Shown: positions 8,657 through 21,929 of the stretch, one piece after another
How the letters are laid out: each line of letters starts with the position of its first letter
Position numbering within the stretch: position 1 is the stretch's first letter
Assembly: GCA_019748095.1 (NCBI GenBank)
Contig: JAIEQA010000045.1
Span: 1-45,806 of the forward strand
Reading direction: 5' to 3'
Origin: Caulobacteraceae bacterium
GTDB taxonomy: Bacteria > Pseudomonadota > Alphaproteobacteria > Caulobacterales > Caulobacteraceae
DNA length: 45,806 bases
Made by a program: the position numbers and the translations under genes
The notes under the pieces: generated by a model
Databases searched by the model: none
What the model was told of the DNA's origin: nothing
Seen by the model: only the letters and a program-made list of their open reading frames with translations

Positions 8657-9229
8657 ATGGTCGTCCTGAACAAGATCTACACCCGCACGGGTGACGGCGG
8701 CGATACGGGCCTGGCGTCCGGAGCCCGGGTGTCGAAGTCCGATCCTCGCGTGGAGGCCTATGGCACCGTCGACGAACTGAACGCCGTCATCGGTGTGGCG
8801 CGCCTGCATTCGGGCCAGAACGACCGCATCGACGCCATGCTGGGCCGGATCCAGAATGAGCTGTTCGATCTGGGGGCCGATCTGGCCACCCCCCACGACC
8901 CACCTCCGGCCTGGGAAGCCCTGCGCATGGTCCAGTCCCAGATCGAGCGGCTGGAGGCCGAGATCGACTGGATGAACGAGAGCCTGAAATCACTCGACAG
9001 TTTCATCCTGCCGGGCGGGTCGCCCCTGTCGGCCCATCTCCATCTGGCGCGGACCGTCGCGCGGCGGGCCGAGCGCGACGCCATCCGCCTCGTCGAGACC
9101 GGCGCGACCGTGACGCCCGAGGCCCTGCGCTATCTGAACCGGCTGTCGGATCACCTGTTCGTGGCGGCCCGCCGGGCCAACGCCAATGGTGCCGCCGACG
9201 TCAAATGGGTCGCCGGCGGGACACGGTAG
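8657..9229 (+). CDS. cob(I)yrinic acid a,c-diamide adenosyltransferase, PduO type
   Basis: The enzyme transfers the adenosyl group of ATP to Co(I) corrinoid to make adenosylcobalamin, the cofactor of methylmalonyl-CoA mutase. The 190-residue protein has the N-terminal ATP-binding motif TRTGDGGDTGLASG (residues 9-22), YGTVDELNA, the conserved RRAERDAIRL segment and the C-terminal LNRLSDHLFVAAR. These are the diagnostic PduO/MMAB motifs, so it is not the CobA/BtuR type. It follows the HIG1 gene by four bases. The downstream gene mmsA also belongs to C3 metabolism, but a repeat-filled gap of 227 bp separates them, so a common transcript is uncertain. Confidence 0.93.
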   Translation: MVVLNKIYTRTGDGGDTGLASGARVSKSDPRVEAYGTVDELNAVIGVARLHSGQNDRIDAMLGRIQNELFDLGADLATPHDPPPAWEALRMVQSQIERLEAEIDWMNESLKSLDSFILPGGSPLSAHLHLARTVARRAERDAIRLVETGATVTPEALRYLNRLSDHLFVAARRANANGAADVKWVAGGTR

Positions 9230-9230
9230 C

Positions 9231-9400
9231 GGATTCCCCCCCCCCGTTCGGGGAGGGTCGTCGCGCAGCGACGAGGTGGGGACGGGTGAGGGACCCAGAC
9301 ACAGACTCGTACGCCTGTCATCCGCCGCCCCCACCCGGCTTCGCCAACGCTCAGCCTCCCTCCCCCTGCGGGGCAGGGAGAAGCGGATTGGGTTTCTCGC
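9231..9400. repeat. REP-like intergenic repeat with two hairpins
   Basis: The gap between the adenosyltransferase and mmsA is filled with low-complexity palindromic sequence. TCGTCGC/GCGACGA (9258-9264/9268-9274) is a perfect seven-base stem. CTCCCTCCCCC/GGGGCAGGGAG (9356-9366/9370-9380) is an eleven-base stem with one mismatch. The GGGGAGGG ... GAGGTGGGGACGGGTGAGGG layout is what dispersed intergenic repeats look like in GC-rich proteobacteria. A copy count cannot be made from this window. Confidence 0.55.
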
Positions 9401-9456
9401 TCACCCGCGCTAAACCGCCGGCCAATCAAGAACAGTCAGTCCAGGGAAACGCCGCC

Positions 9457-10959
<1,503 letters not shown>

Positions 10960-11071
10960 GCCTCGCCCTGCCGAGGATCAGCAATTCTACCTAGCCGTCC
11001 GGTCAGGAATTGTTATCCGTCTTCGTTCACTGTTTTCCGGATGGACCAGGGTGTTCAGACGGAGAAGCAGG

Positions 11072-12694
11072 ATGTCTGACGTAAAAGGGCTTCAGCAACG
11101 ACTGGACTTCATGCAGCTGGACGCCGCGACCCGCGCACGCGTCCAGGGCATGAAACCCATGATCATGGAGGCCATGCCCAAGGCCCTCGACACCTTCTAC
11201 GACCGGATCCGGGCGACACCGGCGACACGCACCTTCTTCTCCGACGACACCCACATAGGCTCGGCCCACACCCGGCAGATGGCCCATTGGGGCGTGATCG
11301 CCGATGGCGACTATGACGACCGGTATGCCGGGGCGGTGAAAAAGGTCGGAGAGGTCCATGCCCGCATCGGCCTGGAACCCCGCTGGTACATCGGCGGCTA
11401 TGCCATCATCCTCGACCAGATGGTCGGCAAGGTGCTGGAGCAGCGCTGGCCCCGCCACGCCCTGTCGCACAAGGGGGCGACGGCCGCGTCCACGGCGGCC
11501 GAACTGGGAGCCCTGGTCAAGGCCAGCCTGCTGGACATGGATCTGGCGATCTCGGTCTATCTGGATGCCTTGAACGCACGCCGCGAGGTTGCCGAGGCCG
11601 CGCGCCACAAGGCCGAGAATGAGCAGACGGTCGTGTTCGAAGCCCTGGAATCCGGCCTCAAACGGCTTGCCCAGGGCGATCTGACCGTCCGGGTGGACAT
11701 GGACGTCGAACCCCGGTTCCAGTCGATCAAGGACGACTTCAATGCCGCCGTCGAGGCGCTCGCCGAAACCATGCAGTCGGTGCGCGGTTCAGCCAGCGGG
11801 GTCCTGAGCGGGTCCGAGGAGATCACCCAGGCCACCGACGACCTGTCGCGGCGGACGGAACAGCAGGCCGCCTCCCTGGAGGAGACCGCCGCCGCCCTTG
11901 AACAGATCACCGCGACGGTCAAGCGGACCGCCGAGGGCTCCCACCACGCGGCGGAAGCTGTGGCCTCGGCCCGTGGCGATGCCAACCAGTCGGGCGAAGT
12001 GGTGCAGCGCGCCATTGCGGCCATGGGCGAGATCGAAAAATCCTCGTCCGAGATCACCCACATCATCGGTGTGATCGACGAGATCGCCTTCCAGACCAAT
12101 CTGCTGGCCCTGAACGCGGGCGTCGAGGCGGCGCGGGCGGGTGACGCAGGTCGCGGTTTCGCCGTGGTCGCGTCCGAAGTGCGGGCGCTGGCCCAGCGGT
12201 CGGCCGAGGCGGCCAAGGAGATCAAGGGCCTGATCTCGACCTCGGGCAAACAGGTCAGCGAGGGCGTCGCCCTCGTCGGAGAAACCGGTGAAAGCCTGAT
12301 CCGCATTGTGGAACAGGTCGCCACCATCGACGGTCTGGTGTCCGAAATCAGTGCCTCGGCCCAGGAACAGGCCTCAGCCCTGAGCGAGGTCAATACGGCG
12401 GTCAATCACATGGACCAGATGGTCCAGCAGAACGCGGCCATGGTCGAGGAAACCACGGCCGCCGCGCGTACGCTCCATGGCGAGGCGGGTGACCTGGACC
12501 GACTGGTGTCGCACTTCTCCGTCGGCGGAGCCCCGCCGACCCGTCGCAACAATCCGGTCCATGCGGCCCAGGCCCGGATCGAGGCCGAGGTGCGTCCGTC
12601 CGCCAGCCGCGCGGCCGCTGTCGAAACCTACCGCCCGGGCCCCCAGTCGGTCGGCAACACGGCCCTGAAGGCCGAGGAGTGGGAAGCCTTCTGA
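11072..12694 (+). CDS. globin-coupled methyl-accepting chemotaxis protein
   Basis: A 540-residue soluble chemoreceptor with no membrane helices. Residues 1 to about 155 are a protoglobin (globin-coupled sensor) domain; His96 in [12 protein letters not shown] is the expected proximal heme ligand, so an oxygen-sensing role like HemAT is likely. A HAMP-like linker follows ([13 protein letters not shown]). The MCP signalling domain then has the conserved hairpin tip [22 protein letters not shown] (given here only as landmark) and the flanking methylation helices. The protein ends EWEAF, which fits the xWxxF pattern of CheR/CheB-docking pentapeptides. The ATG at 11072 follows GGAGAAGCAGG. It appears monocistronic; no che genes are near. 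Confidence 0.93.
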   Translation: MSDVKGLQQRLDFMQLDAATRARVQGMKPMIMEAMPKALDTFYDRIRATPATRTFFSDDTHIGSAHTRQMAHWGVIADGDYDDRYAGAVKKVGEVHARIGLEPRWYIGGYAIILDQMVGKVLEQRWPRHALSHKGATAASTAAELGALVKASLLDMDLAISVYLDALNARREVAEAARHKAENEQTVVFEALESGLKRLAQGDLTVRVDMDVEPRFQSIKDDFNAAVEALAETMQSVRGSASGVLSGSEEITQATDDLSRRTEQQAASLEETAAALEQITATVKRTAEGSHHAAEAVASARGDANQSGEVVQRAIAAMGEIEKSSSEITHIIGVIDEIAFQTNLLALNAGVEAARAGDAGRGFAVVASEVRALAQRSAEAAKEIKGLISTSGKQVSEGVALVGETGESLIRIVEQVATIDGLVSEISASAQEQASALSEVNTAVNHMDQMVQQNAAMVEETTAAARTLHGEAGDLDRLVSHFSVGGAPPTRRNNPVHAAQARIEAEVRPSASRAAAVETYRPGPQSVGNTALKAEEWEAF

Positions 12695-12700
12695 CCAGAG

Positions 12701-12721
12701 CCGCCTCGCCCGCAGAGGCGG
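12701..12721. terminator. possible terminator stem after the chemoreceptor gene
   Basis: CCGCCTC (12701-12707) and GAGGCGG (12715-12721) form a seven-base stem seven bases after the chemoreceptor stop. No T-run follows, so termination efficiency is doubtful. Confidence 0.3.
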
Positions 12722-12870
12722 AAAGCTTGCTGGACCGGAACTCGTTCGGGATCGGCGGCGATGACCGGCCCTGCGTTCGGGGACGGGGGCAATCCTGCCG
12801 TGTTCGAGGCGACGCAATTCGGTGATAAGCGTTATGCTGCAGTTCTGCTGAAGCTGGAGCGTCCCCCCGC

Positions 12871-13773
12871 ATGCGTCGCTTTCTGATCTGGTCTGCCCTC
12901 GCGCTGGTCATCGGCCTCGCGCTCGCCGGTGGCGGTTACTGGGCCTACTGGAATTTCTACGCCCGCTTCCAGCCGGTCACGGTCACCCGCAACCAGGCGG
13001 AGATCCAGCGTCTGCTGGACGAAGCCTCGTGGGTTTCAGCCGGGGGCGGCGGTGAACCCCTCTATGTCATCGGCTATCGCGACTCGGCCTCAACCCAGCG
13101 CTATGAACGGGAGGAAGCCGACAAGCTGCGTGCCGCCGGGGTGGAACTCCGGACGATTGTCTTTGCCCGACCGGACCGGGAAGGCCAGGTCCAGTCGACG
13201 CCGGCCGAGCGCGCCACCGTCGCCGAACTGTGGCTGAGCCGCGACTGGAGCCTTTACCAGCGCTGGACCGCGACCCCGTCGCGCGACTGGACCGCTGCGG
13301 GCATCCCGGTCGCCGACGGCAATCTGGCCCGGACCGCCGTGGTGGACGCGAGCCGCCAGTTCGTGACCCGGCTGACCGCCCTCATGCGCGAGGCCGGAGC
13401 GCCGACCGGCTATCCGCTGGTCCTGTGGCGTGACCGGGAGGGGTTCCTGAAGGCCTGCGCCTGCGCTGACGCCCGCTCCTGGGCCTTCATCCGCGACGAT
13501 TTCAACGCGCCGGACGCCGTGGGCCCGGCCGGGGGTTCCGTGGACGGACCGGTCGGGCCGGCCCCGCTACCGCTGCCGCTGCCCGGCGACGGGTCGTCCG
13601 AAAGCCTGCCCTATCCGACCCTGCCGCCGATCCCGCCGACGGGCGAACCGATCCCGCCGGCACCCGGCTTGACCCCGGCCGTTCCGGGTCAGCCGGCTCC
13701 GCTGCCCCCCGGGCCTGCCCGGCCCGCAGACCCGCCCGAGGCCAGCCAGCAGGACGACACGACCTTCTTCTGA
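12871..13773 (+). CDS. membrane-anchored protein with proline-rich tail, unknown function
   Basis: The 300-residue protein begins with a positively charged end and one hydrophobic helix (residues 4-27), so it is probably anchored in the inner membrane with the rest in the periplasm. Residues 40-210 form a folded alpha/beta region containing a stretch like a thioredoxin-type strand order (EPLYVIGYRD, ELRTIVFAR) and a Cys-Ala-Cys pair near 192. Residues 215-300 are proline-, glycine- and alanine-rich and probably disordered, ending DDTTFF. I do not recognise the family. It is convergent with the PLP enzyme gene, ten bases away. Confidence 0.8.
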   Translation: MRRFLIWSALALVIGLALAGGGYWAYWNFYARFQPVTVTRNQAEIQRLLDEASWVSAGGGGEPLYVIGYRDSASTQRYEREEADKLRAAGVELRTIVFARPDREGQVQSTPAERATVAELWLSRDWSLYQRWTATPSRDWTAAGIPVADGNLARTAVVDASRQFVTRLTALMREAGAPTGYPLVLWRDREGFLKACACADARSWAFIRDDFNAPDAVGPAGGSVDGPVGPAPLPLPLPGDGSSESLPYPTLPPIPPTGEPIPPAPGLTPAVPGQPAPLPPGPARPADPPEASQQDDTTFF

Positions 13774-13782
13774 CCCCGACGG

Positions 13783-14949
13783 TCAGAACAGACGACGACA
13801 CACGGCGATCAGACGGTCCACGTCCTCTTCGGTCTGGTACAGGCCGAAGCCGAAGCGGATGACGTCGTCGCGGACGTCGGTGACGACATTGGCCTCCAGC
13901 AACCGCGCCCGCCAGCTCTGGGCGTCCCGGTGCTTCAGCGCGAGGAATCGCGCGCGCGGGGCATTGTCCCCGGTGACCGGATTGAGCACCGTGGCCTCGC
14001 CCAACGCCCCGCAGGCCCCGGACGCGAGGGCCTGGGCAAACCGCGCCGAGAGCCGGTCGGCATGGGCCGAAATGTCTGCGGTGGTCAGCGCCTGCTCGTC
14101 CAGCATCCGGCGCACACCGTTGAAGCGATACAGCGGGGTGGCGTCGAAGGTGGCCCCCCAGAAGCGGCCGGCGTCGCCCCGGTACTGAACGCCTTCGGGC
14201 GGGCCCATCAGATTGCCAAACTCGGCGAACCAGCCGGTGACCACCGGCCGCGTGCAATAGCCGTGCGGTGCATGCAGCAGACCGGCCCCCTCGCCCGTCA
14301 TGGCGTATTTGTAGCCGCCCGTGACATAGAAGATCCGATCCGCCACGGCCGACAGATCGGTCGGGGTGGCCATGAAGCCGTGATAGCCGTCGACGATGAC
14401 CCAGGGCCCCTCGGGCTTCGCCAGGGCCGCCAGATCGTCGATACAGCCGATGGCCTGACCGGTCTTGAAGAAGACCTGGCTGACCACGATCACATCATGG
14501 CCGCCGGCGCGGGCAGCCGCCGTGAACCGATCGTCGAAGGTGTCGAACGGCTCCAGCGGAACGCGGGTCACGACGGCCTCGCCGCTCTCCTCCCAGCGCT
14601 CGGCCTGACGGCGGAAGGCGTGGAACTCGCCGTCCGTGGTCAGGATGCGGACCGGCTTGGTCTCCCAGCCCGAGAAGATCCGGATGAGGAAGTCGTGGGT
14701 GTTGGGCGCAAAGACCACCGTCTCCGGGTCCGGCAGGTTCAGTTCCTTCGCCACATGCCGCTGCGCCTCGGGTACGACATCGCCGAAGATCAGATCCCAT
14801 TTGCGGTCGGCGAAATGGTTGGCCTCCACCCAGGCCCGGACCTGGCCGTCAAAACTGGCGTCGGGCCAGAGGTGATGGCTGTGGGCCGCGAAATGCAGCC
14901 GCTCGGGATCGAGGGCCAGGGCGCGGGAGAAGAGGGCTTTGTAGGTCAT
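13783..14949 (-). CDS. PLP-dependent class V aminotransferase / kynureninase-like protein
   Basis: A 388-residue cytoplasmic fold-type I PLP enzyme. Asp187 and His190 in VIVDGYHGF fit the cofactor-contact position. Lys214 in VTGGYKYAMTGEGAG is the expected Schiff-base lysine. The N-terminus (LHFAAHSHHLWPD) and PNTHDFLIR resemble the kynureninase branch, but the overall sequence differs from true kynureninases, and no kynurenine-pathway gene lies nearby. It could equally be a desulfurase-like or lyase member, so the substrate is unassigned. The ATG at 14949 has CAGGAG upstream on the coding strand. Confidence 0.82.
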   Translation of the reverse strand: MTYKALFSRALALDPERLHFAAHSHHLWPDASFDGQVRAWVEANHFADRKWDLIFGDVVPEAQRHVAKELNLPDPETVVFAPNTHDFLIRIFSGWETKPVRILTTDGEFHAFRRQAERWEESGEAVVTRVPLEPFDTFDDRFTAAARAGGHDVIVVSQVFFKTGQAIGCIDDLAALAKPEGPWVIVDGYHGFMATPTDLSAVADRIFYVTGGYKYAMTGEGAGLLHAPHGYCTRPVVTGWFAEFGNLMGPPEGVQYRGDAGRFWGATFDATPLYRFNGVRRMLDEQALTTADISAHADRLSARFAQALASGACGALGEATVLNPVTGDNAPRARFLALKHRDAQSWRARLLEANVVTDVRDDVIRFGFGLYQTEEDVDRLIAVCRRLF

Positions 14950-15045
14950 GCGAACTCCTGAAGACCCTCTTCAACGCGTGTGGGTGTCACCCGTCCCACC
15001 GTCCGCGCTCAAGCAACGAGACGCCGCGCGTCGAGCGGTAGCGCC

Positions 15046-17901
<2,856 letters not shown>

Positions 17902-18048
17902 GGGCGATCCGGAAGCGGTCGAGCGGTCTAGAGCTCTGGAATTGCCCTTAAGGGGCGGCGATGGAACGCCGCGAGAGGGGCTGCCGGGCGAGGCGGCGAA
18001 ACCCGCCGCGCACACGATCGAAAACCCCTCGACTTGGGCGCAGGCGGG

Positions 18049-18076
18049 ACTTAAGCACCGCCCTTACCCCTGTCAA
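18049..18076 (-). promoter_or_regulatory. putative secA promoter
   Basis: On the minus strand, TTGACA (18076-18071) is followed by a 14-base spacer and GCTTAAGT (18056-18049), similar to the Caulobacter housekeeping promoter pattern. It would give a leader of about 140 bases before the secA ATG. The rest of the 231-bp divergent spacer shows no other gene; a short GGCG/CGCC inverted repeat lies near 17955-17975. Confidence 0.45.
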
Positions 18077-18132
18077 CGCGAGGGGCTTTGCGGCCCGGCG
18101 TTTGGACCCCTTCAAACGGGACGGAGCGTCCG

Positions 18133-19083
18133 ATGCGACATTCGCGCAACCCCCTGGTTTTCCTGAGCCTCGCGGCAGTGCTGGCCCTGGCGGCCTGCGG
18201 CCGTGGCAGTGGCGACGATCGACCGCCCGAGCCGGGCGATCGTGCCGTCGCGCGGGTCCAGGACCAGACCCTTTGGGCCTCCGACGTCAAGCGCGAGGCT
18301 GTGGCGCAAGGTCTGATCGGCGAAGGCGAGCCGCTGGACGTGACCTCGGACCTGTTCCGCCGGGTGCTGGATGAAGTCATCGACCAGAAACTCCTGGCCC
18401 GGGAGGCCGAGCGGCGCGGACTGGACAACTCGGCCCTGGCCCAGCGGCGGCTGGACGCCACACGCGAACGGATTCTCGGTGACATGCTGGTCGAGAACGT
18501 CGTCAACGGCGCGATTTCGGACCAGGCGGTGCAGACCCTGTATCAGGAGCAGCTGCGGCTGGCCCGGACGTCGGAAGAGATTCGCGTGCGCCTGATCCTG
18601 TCGCGGACGAAGGCCGAGGCGGACGCCGTGATCGGGATTCTGGGCCAGGGGGCCAGTTTCGAGGCGGTGGCCCAGGAACGGTCGGTCGACGAGGCGACGC
18701 GGTTCTCGGGCGGCGACCTTGGCTATTCGACCGCGGACGTCATGCCCCAGGCCTATGCCAATGCCCTGCGCGACGCGCCCGCAGGCTCGACGGTGGGCCC
18801 CTTCCAGACCGAAGGCGGCTGGGCCGTGCTGCGGGTCGAGGACCGGCGGCGCGAAAGCCCGCCAACGCTGGACCAGGCCCGGCCCCAAATCGTGCGCTAC
18901 CTGACCTATGAAGGGGTGCGTCAGCTGCTGGAGGAACTGCGGGGCAAGGCCGAGGTCGATGTCCTGCTGACTGCCGAAAGCGGCGCGCCCCAGGAGCCGG
19001 CCTCGGCGGCCCCGTCGCCTGCCCGGCCGGCCCCCGCAGCGGCACCGGCGGCTCCTGCACCTGCCGCAGGGGCACGCCCGTGA
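18133..19083 (+). CDS. parvulin-type peptidylprolyl isomerase lipoprotein
   Basis: This is a 316-residue periplasmic lipoprotein. The signal peptide ends in the lipobox LAAC with Cys22 as the lipidated residue. A SurA/PrsA-like N-terminal helical region (residues 35-140) precedes a PpiC-type rotamase domain (about 150-245), where EEIRVRLILSRTKAEADAV and FSGGDLGYSTADVMPQAYANAL show the parvulin pattern. The tail is alanine/proline-rich. It probably helps fold exported or outer-membrane proteins, which fits its place opposite secA. The ATG at 18133 is chosen because the signal sequence starts there. Its stop overlaps the GTG of argJ by four bases. Confidence 0.9.
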   Translation: MRHSRNPLVFLSLAAVLALAACGRGSGDDRPPEPGDRAVARVQDQTLWASDVKREAVAQGLIGEGEPLDVTSDLFRRVLDEVIDQKLLAREAERRGLDNSALAQRRLDATRERILGDMLVENVVNGAISDQAVQTLYQEQLRLARTSEEIRVRLILSRTKAEADAVIGILGQGASFEAVAQERSVDEATRFSGGDLGYSTADVMPQAYANALRDAPAGSTVGPFQTEGGWAVLRVEDRRRESPPTLDQARPQIVRYLTYEGVRQLLEELRGKAEVDVLLTAESGAPQEPASAAPSPARPAPAAAPAAPAPAAGARP

Positions 19084-20489
19084 GCGGCGAGGCCAAACGG
19101 CCCGGCTCAACCGGCAAGGCCCTCGAACAGGCGTTCGAAAAAGCCTTCGATCCGCTGGCCGCCGCGCTCAAGCGGGCGACCCACAGCCCGGCACAGACTC
19201 CGGGGCCCATCCCTCCGGCTGCCCCGGGCAAGCCCGGGCTGGCAATCTCGCCGCTGGCCGTGCCCTTCCCGGCCATTCCGCCGATCGGCGGGGTCGAGAT
19301 GACCACGGCCCGGGCCGGGTTCTACAAGCACGAGCGCGACGACCTGACGGTGTTCCGCTTCGCCCGGGGTACCACCTGCGCCGGGGTCTTCACCCGCCAC
19401 AAGGTCGGATCGGCCCCGGTGGACTGGTGCCGGCGCCATCTGGACGGGCCGGGCGGGGGCGAGGACGTGCGGGCCCTGGTGGTCAACGCCGGCTGCGCCA
19501 ATGCCTTTACCGGCAAGGCCGGGGCCGACGCCGCCCGCCGCACGGCCTCGGAGGTCGCCAAACGCTTCGGCTGTCGCCAGCGCGACGTCATGCTGGCCTC
19601 CACCGGCGTGATCGGCGTCCTGCTGGACGACCGCAAGATCGCCGCCCGACTGGGAGAGGTCGAGGCCCGGCTGGACGGAGACACCCCGCCGACCGAACAG
19701 TGGGCGGCGGCCGGTCGGGGCATCATGACCACCGACACCTTTGCCAAGGGGGCCTGGGCCGAGACCAGCATCGACGGCTTCAAGGTGCGGATCGCCGGCA
19801 TCGCCAAGGGCTCGGGCATGATCGCGCCCGATATGGCGACCATGCTGGCATTCATCGTCACCGACGCCAACATCCACCCCAATGTGCTGCGGGCGATGCT
19901 GGGGCTGCATGTGCGCACCACCTTCAACTCGGTGACGGTGGACGGCGACACCTCGACCAATGACACCTGTCTGCTGTTCGCCACGGGCGCGTCGGGTGCC
20001 CCGCGCATCGGCCGGGTCGGCGACCGGCGGCTGAAGGACTTCTCCGCCGCTCTCGACAAGGTCATGCTGGACCTCGCGCACCAGCTGGTGCGCGACGGCG
20101 AGGGCGCAACCAAATTCGTGCGCGTCACCGTAGACGGGGCCGCCAGCCCCGCCTCGGCGCGGCGACTGGCCAAGTCGATCGCCGACAGCCCCCTGGTCAA
20201 GACCGCCATCGCCGGCGAGGACGCCAACTGGGGCCGGGTGGTCATGGCCGTCGGCAAGACCGAGGAGCCGGTCGACCGCGACCATCTCGCCATCCGCTTC
20301 GGCCCCCATGTGGCGGCCGTCGACGGGGCCGTGTCGCCGACCTACGACGAGGCCAGGATGAGCGCCTATATGAAGAATGCCGAGATCGACATCACCGTCG
20401 ACGTCGGCTCCGGCCGGGCTTCGGCCACCGTCTGGACCTGCGATCTGACCAAGGGCTACATCGAGATCAACGGCGATTACCGGAGCTGA
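19080..20489 (+). CDS. argJ: glutamate N-acetyltransferase / amino-acid acetyltransferase
   Basis: ArgJ transfers the acetyl group of N-acetylornithine to glutamate in the cyclic arginine pathway and may also use acetyl-CoA. The protein self-cleaves before the conserved threonine of the ATMLAF motif (Thr254 here), and that Thr becomes the nucleophile of the beta subunit. GVEMTTARAGFYK near residue 73 marks the conserved start of the fold. The start is a GTG overlapping the PPIase stop (GTGA), giving 469 residues with an N-terminal extension of about 50 residues rich in Ala, Pro and Lys that most ArgJ proteins lack. No other good start precedes the conserved PLAVPFP segment. Confidence 0.95.
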   Translation: MSGEAKRPGSTGKALEQAFEKAFDPLAAALKRATHSPAQTPGPIPPAAPGKPGLAISPLAVPFPAIPPIGGVEMTTARAGFYKHERDDLTVFRFARGTTCAGVFTRHKVGSAPVDWCRRHLDGPGGGEDVRALVVNAGCANAFTGKAGADAARRTASEVAKRFGCRQRDVMLASTGVIGVLLDDRKIAARLGEVEARLDGDTPPTEQWAAAGRGIMTTDTFAKGAWAETSIDGFKVRIAGIAKGSGMIAPDMATMLAFIVTDANIHPNVLRAMLGLHVRTTFNSVTVDGDTSTNDTCLLFATGASGAPRIGRVGDRRLKDFSAALDKVMLDLAHQLVRDGEGATKFVRVTVDGAASPASARRLAKSIADSPLVKTAIAGEDANWGRVVMAVGKTEEPVDRDHLAIRFGPHVAAVDGAVSPTYDEARMSAYMKNAEIDITVDVGSGRASATVWTCDLTKGYIEINGDYRS

Positions 20490-20555
20490 ACGTCCGCCCC
20501 ATTCCCCTTGCGGCCGGCCCATGCCTAAACTCCCTGCGAACGGGGAATTGAAGTC

Positions 20556-21884
20556 ATGAAAGCCATCATCGCGGGGGCGCTGGCCGCCCTGCTGACCGCC
20601 GGCGTCGCCATGGCGCAGGACGGGACGGTCGCTCCGGCCGAAGGGGCGGTGACCCTGGTCCAGGCCGGGCGGCTGCTGGACCGGCCGGGGCGGGCCCCGC
20701 GCGGGGAATCCACCGTGGTGATCCGCGATGGCAAGGTCGAGGCGGTCCGCGACGGCTTCGTCGGTGTCGAGGCCTTTCCGGGGGCCGCCGTGATCGACCT
20801 GAGGGACCGGTTCGTTCTGCCCGGGCTGATCGACAGCCATGTGCATCTGACCTCGGACCGCGCCGGTCAGGCCGGGCTGCTGGCCGATTTCACCGACAGC
20901 CTGCCGGCCCGGGCCTATGAGGCCGCCGGCAATGCCCGCGAGACCCTGATGGCGGGCTTCACCACCGTCAGGAACCTGGGCGATGGCGACGGGGTCACCC
21001 TGGCGCTGCGCGACGCCACGGCGCGGCACGAGATCGCGGGGCCCCGGATCATCGACGCCGCCACTTCCATCTCGACCACCTCGGGCCATATGGATCCGCG
21101 CCTGGGCCTGTCGGACGAGATCCGGCACGACATCGGGGAGCCCGAGAACGTCTGTAACGGGGTGGAGAGCTGCCGCGAGGCGGTGCGGATCCAGGTCGGG
21201 CGCGGGGCCGATGTCATCAAGATCGCCACCACCGCCGGGGTCAACAGCCGCATCGGCGCGGGTCTGGGGGCCCAGATGTTCGAGGATGAGGCCCGGGCCC
21301 TGATCGAGACCGCCCACCTTTACGGCAAGAAGGTCGCCGTCCACGCCCACGGGGCCGACGGCATCGACATGGCCCTGAGGCTGGGTGCGGACTCCATCGA
21401 GCACGGCACGATCCTGAGCGAGGACACCATCCCCCTGTTCCTGCGTTCGGGGGCCTATTACGTGCCGACCCTGTCGACGGTGAACGGCTACCGGGCCCGT
21501 CTCGCCGCCGATCCCAACGCCTATCCGCCCTCGGTCCTGCCCAAGATCCTGTGGCGGATCTCGATCACCGGCCAGTCGCTGCAGGCCGCGGTCCCGGCCG
21601 GGGTGCGCATCGCCTTCGGCACCGACGCCGGGGTCTCGCTGCATGGCCGCAATGCCGACGAGTTCGAACTGATGGTCGAACACGGCATGACCCCAATGGC
21701 GGCGATCCAGGCCGCCACCGTCAACGCCGCCGACCTGCTGGGCCTGGCCACCGAGGTCGGCAGTCTGGAGCCCGGCAAGCGCGCCGACCTGATCGCGGTC
21801 GAGGGCGACCCACTCACGGACGTGACCGTCCTTAAATCGGTCGAGTTCGTCATGCGCGACGGGCGGGTGTATCGGGACGAGTAG
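20556..21884 (+). CDS. exported metal-dependent amidohydrolase
   Basis: The 442-residue protein has a Sec signal peptide (residues 1-21, ending AMAQ), so it acts in the periplasm. It belongs to the amidohydrolase superfamily of imidazolonepropionase/Xaa-Pro dipeptidase type. Metal ligands are visible: His95 and His97 in DSHVH, a lysine in DVIKIATTAG, a histidine in VAVHAHG, one in SIEHGT and the aspartate of FGTDAGV. It ends with the usual small beta-sandwich (GKRADLIAVEGDPL). Periplasmic members often hydrolyse C-terminal amino acids from dipeptides or acylated amino acids; the substrate here is unknown. It follows argJ by 66 bp and may be separately transcribed. Confidence 0.88.
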   Translation: MKAIIAGALAALLTAGVAMAQDGTVAPAEGAVTLVQAGRLLDRPGRAPRGESTVVIRDGKVEAVRDGFVGVEAFPGAAVIDLRDRFVLPGLIDSHVHLTSDRAGQAGLLADFTDSLPARAYEAAGNARETLMAGFTTVRNLGDGDGVTLALRDATARHEIAGPRIIDAATSISTTSGHMDPRLGLSDEIRHDIGEPENVCNGVESCREAVRIQVGRGADVIKIATTAGVNSRIGAGLGAQMFEDEARALIETAHLYGKKVAVHAHGADGIDMALRLGADSIEHGTILSEDTIPLFLRSGAYYVPTLSTVNGYRARLAADPNAYPPSVLPKILWRISITGQSLQAAVPAGVRIAFGTDAGVSLHGRNADEFELMVEHGMTPMAAIQAATVNAADLLGLATEVGSLEPGKRADLIAVEGDPLTDVTVLKSVEFVMRDGRVYRDE

Positions 21885-21929
21885 CAGGGCCGGACTTGCC
21901 TCCCGGCCCCGGTTGGGACAGGAAGCGGC

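Noticed and set aside
17902..18015. N-terminal extension of SecA
   Set aside because: The extra 38 residues are Pro/Ser-rich with no family similarity, and the [10 protein letters not shown] start is the conserved one.
19107..21683. 858-residue open frame opposite argJ and the amidohydrolase
   Set aside because: It crosses two well-identified genes and reads as low-complexity antisense sequence.
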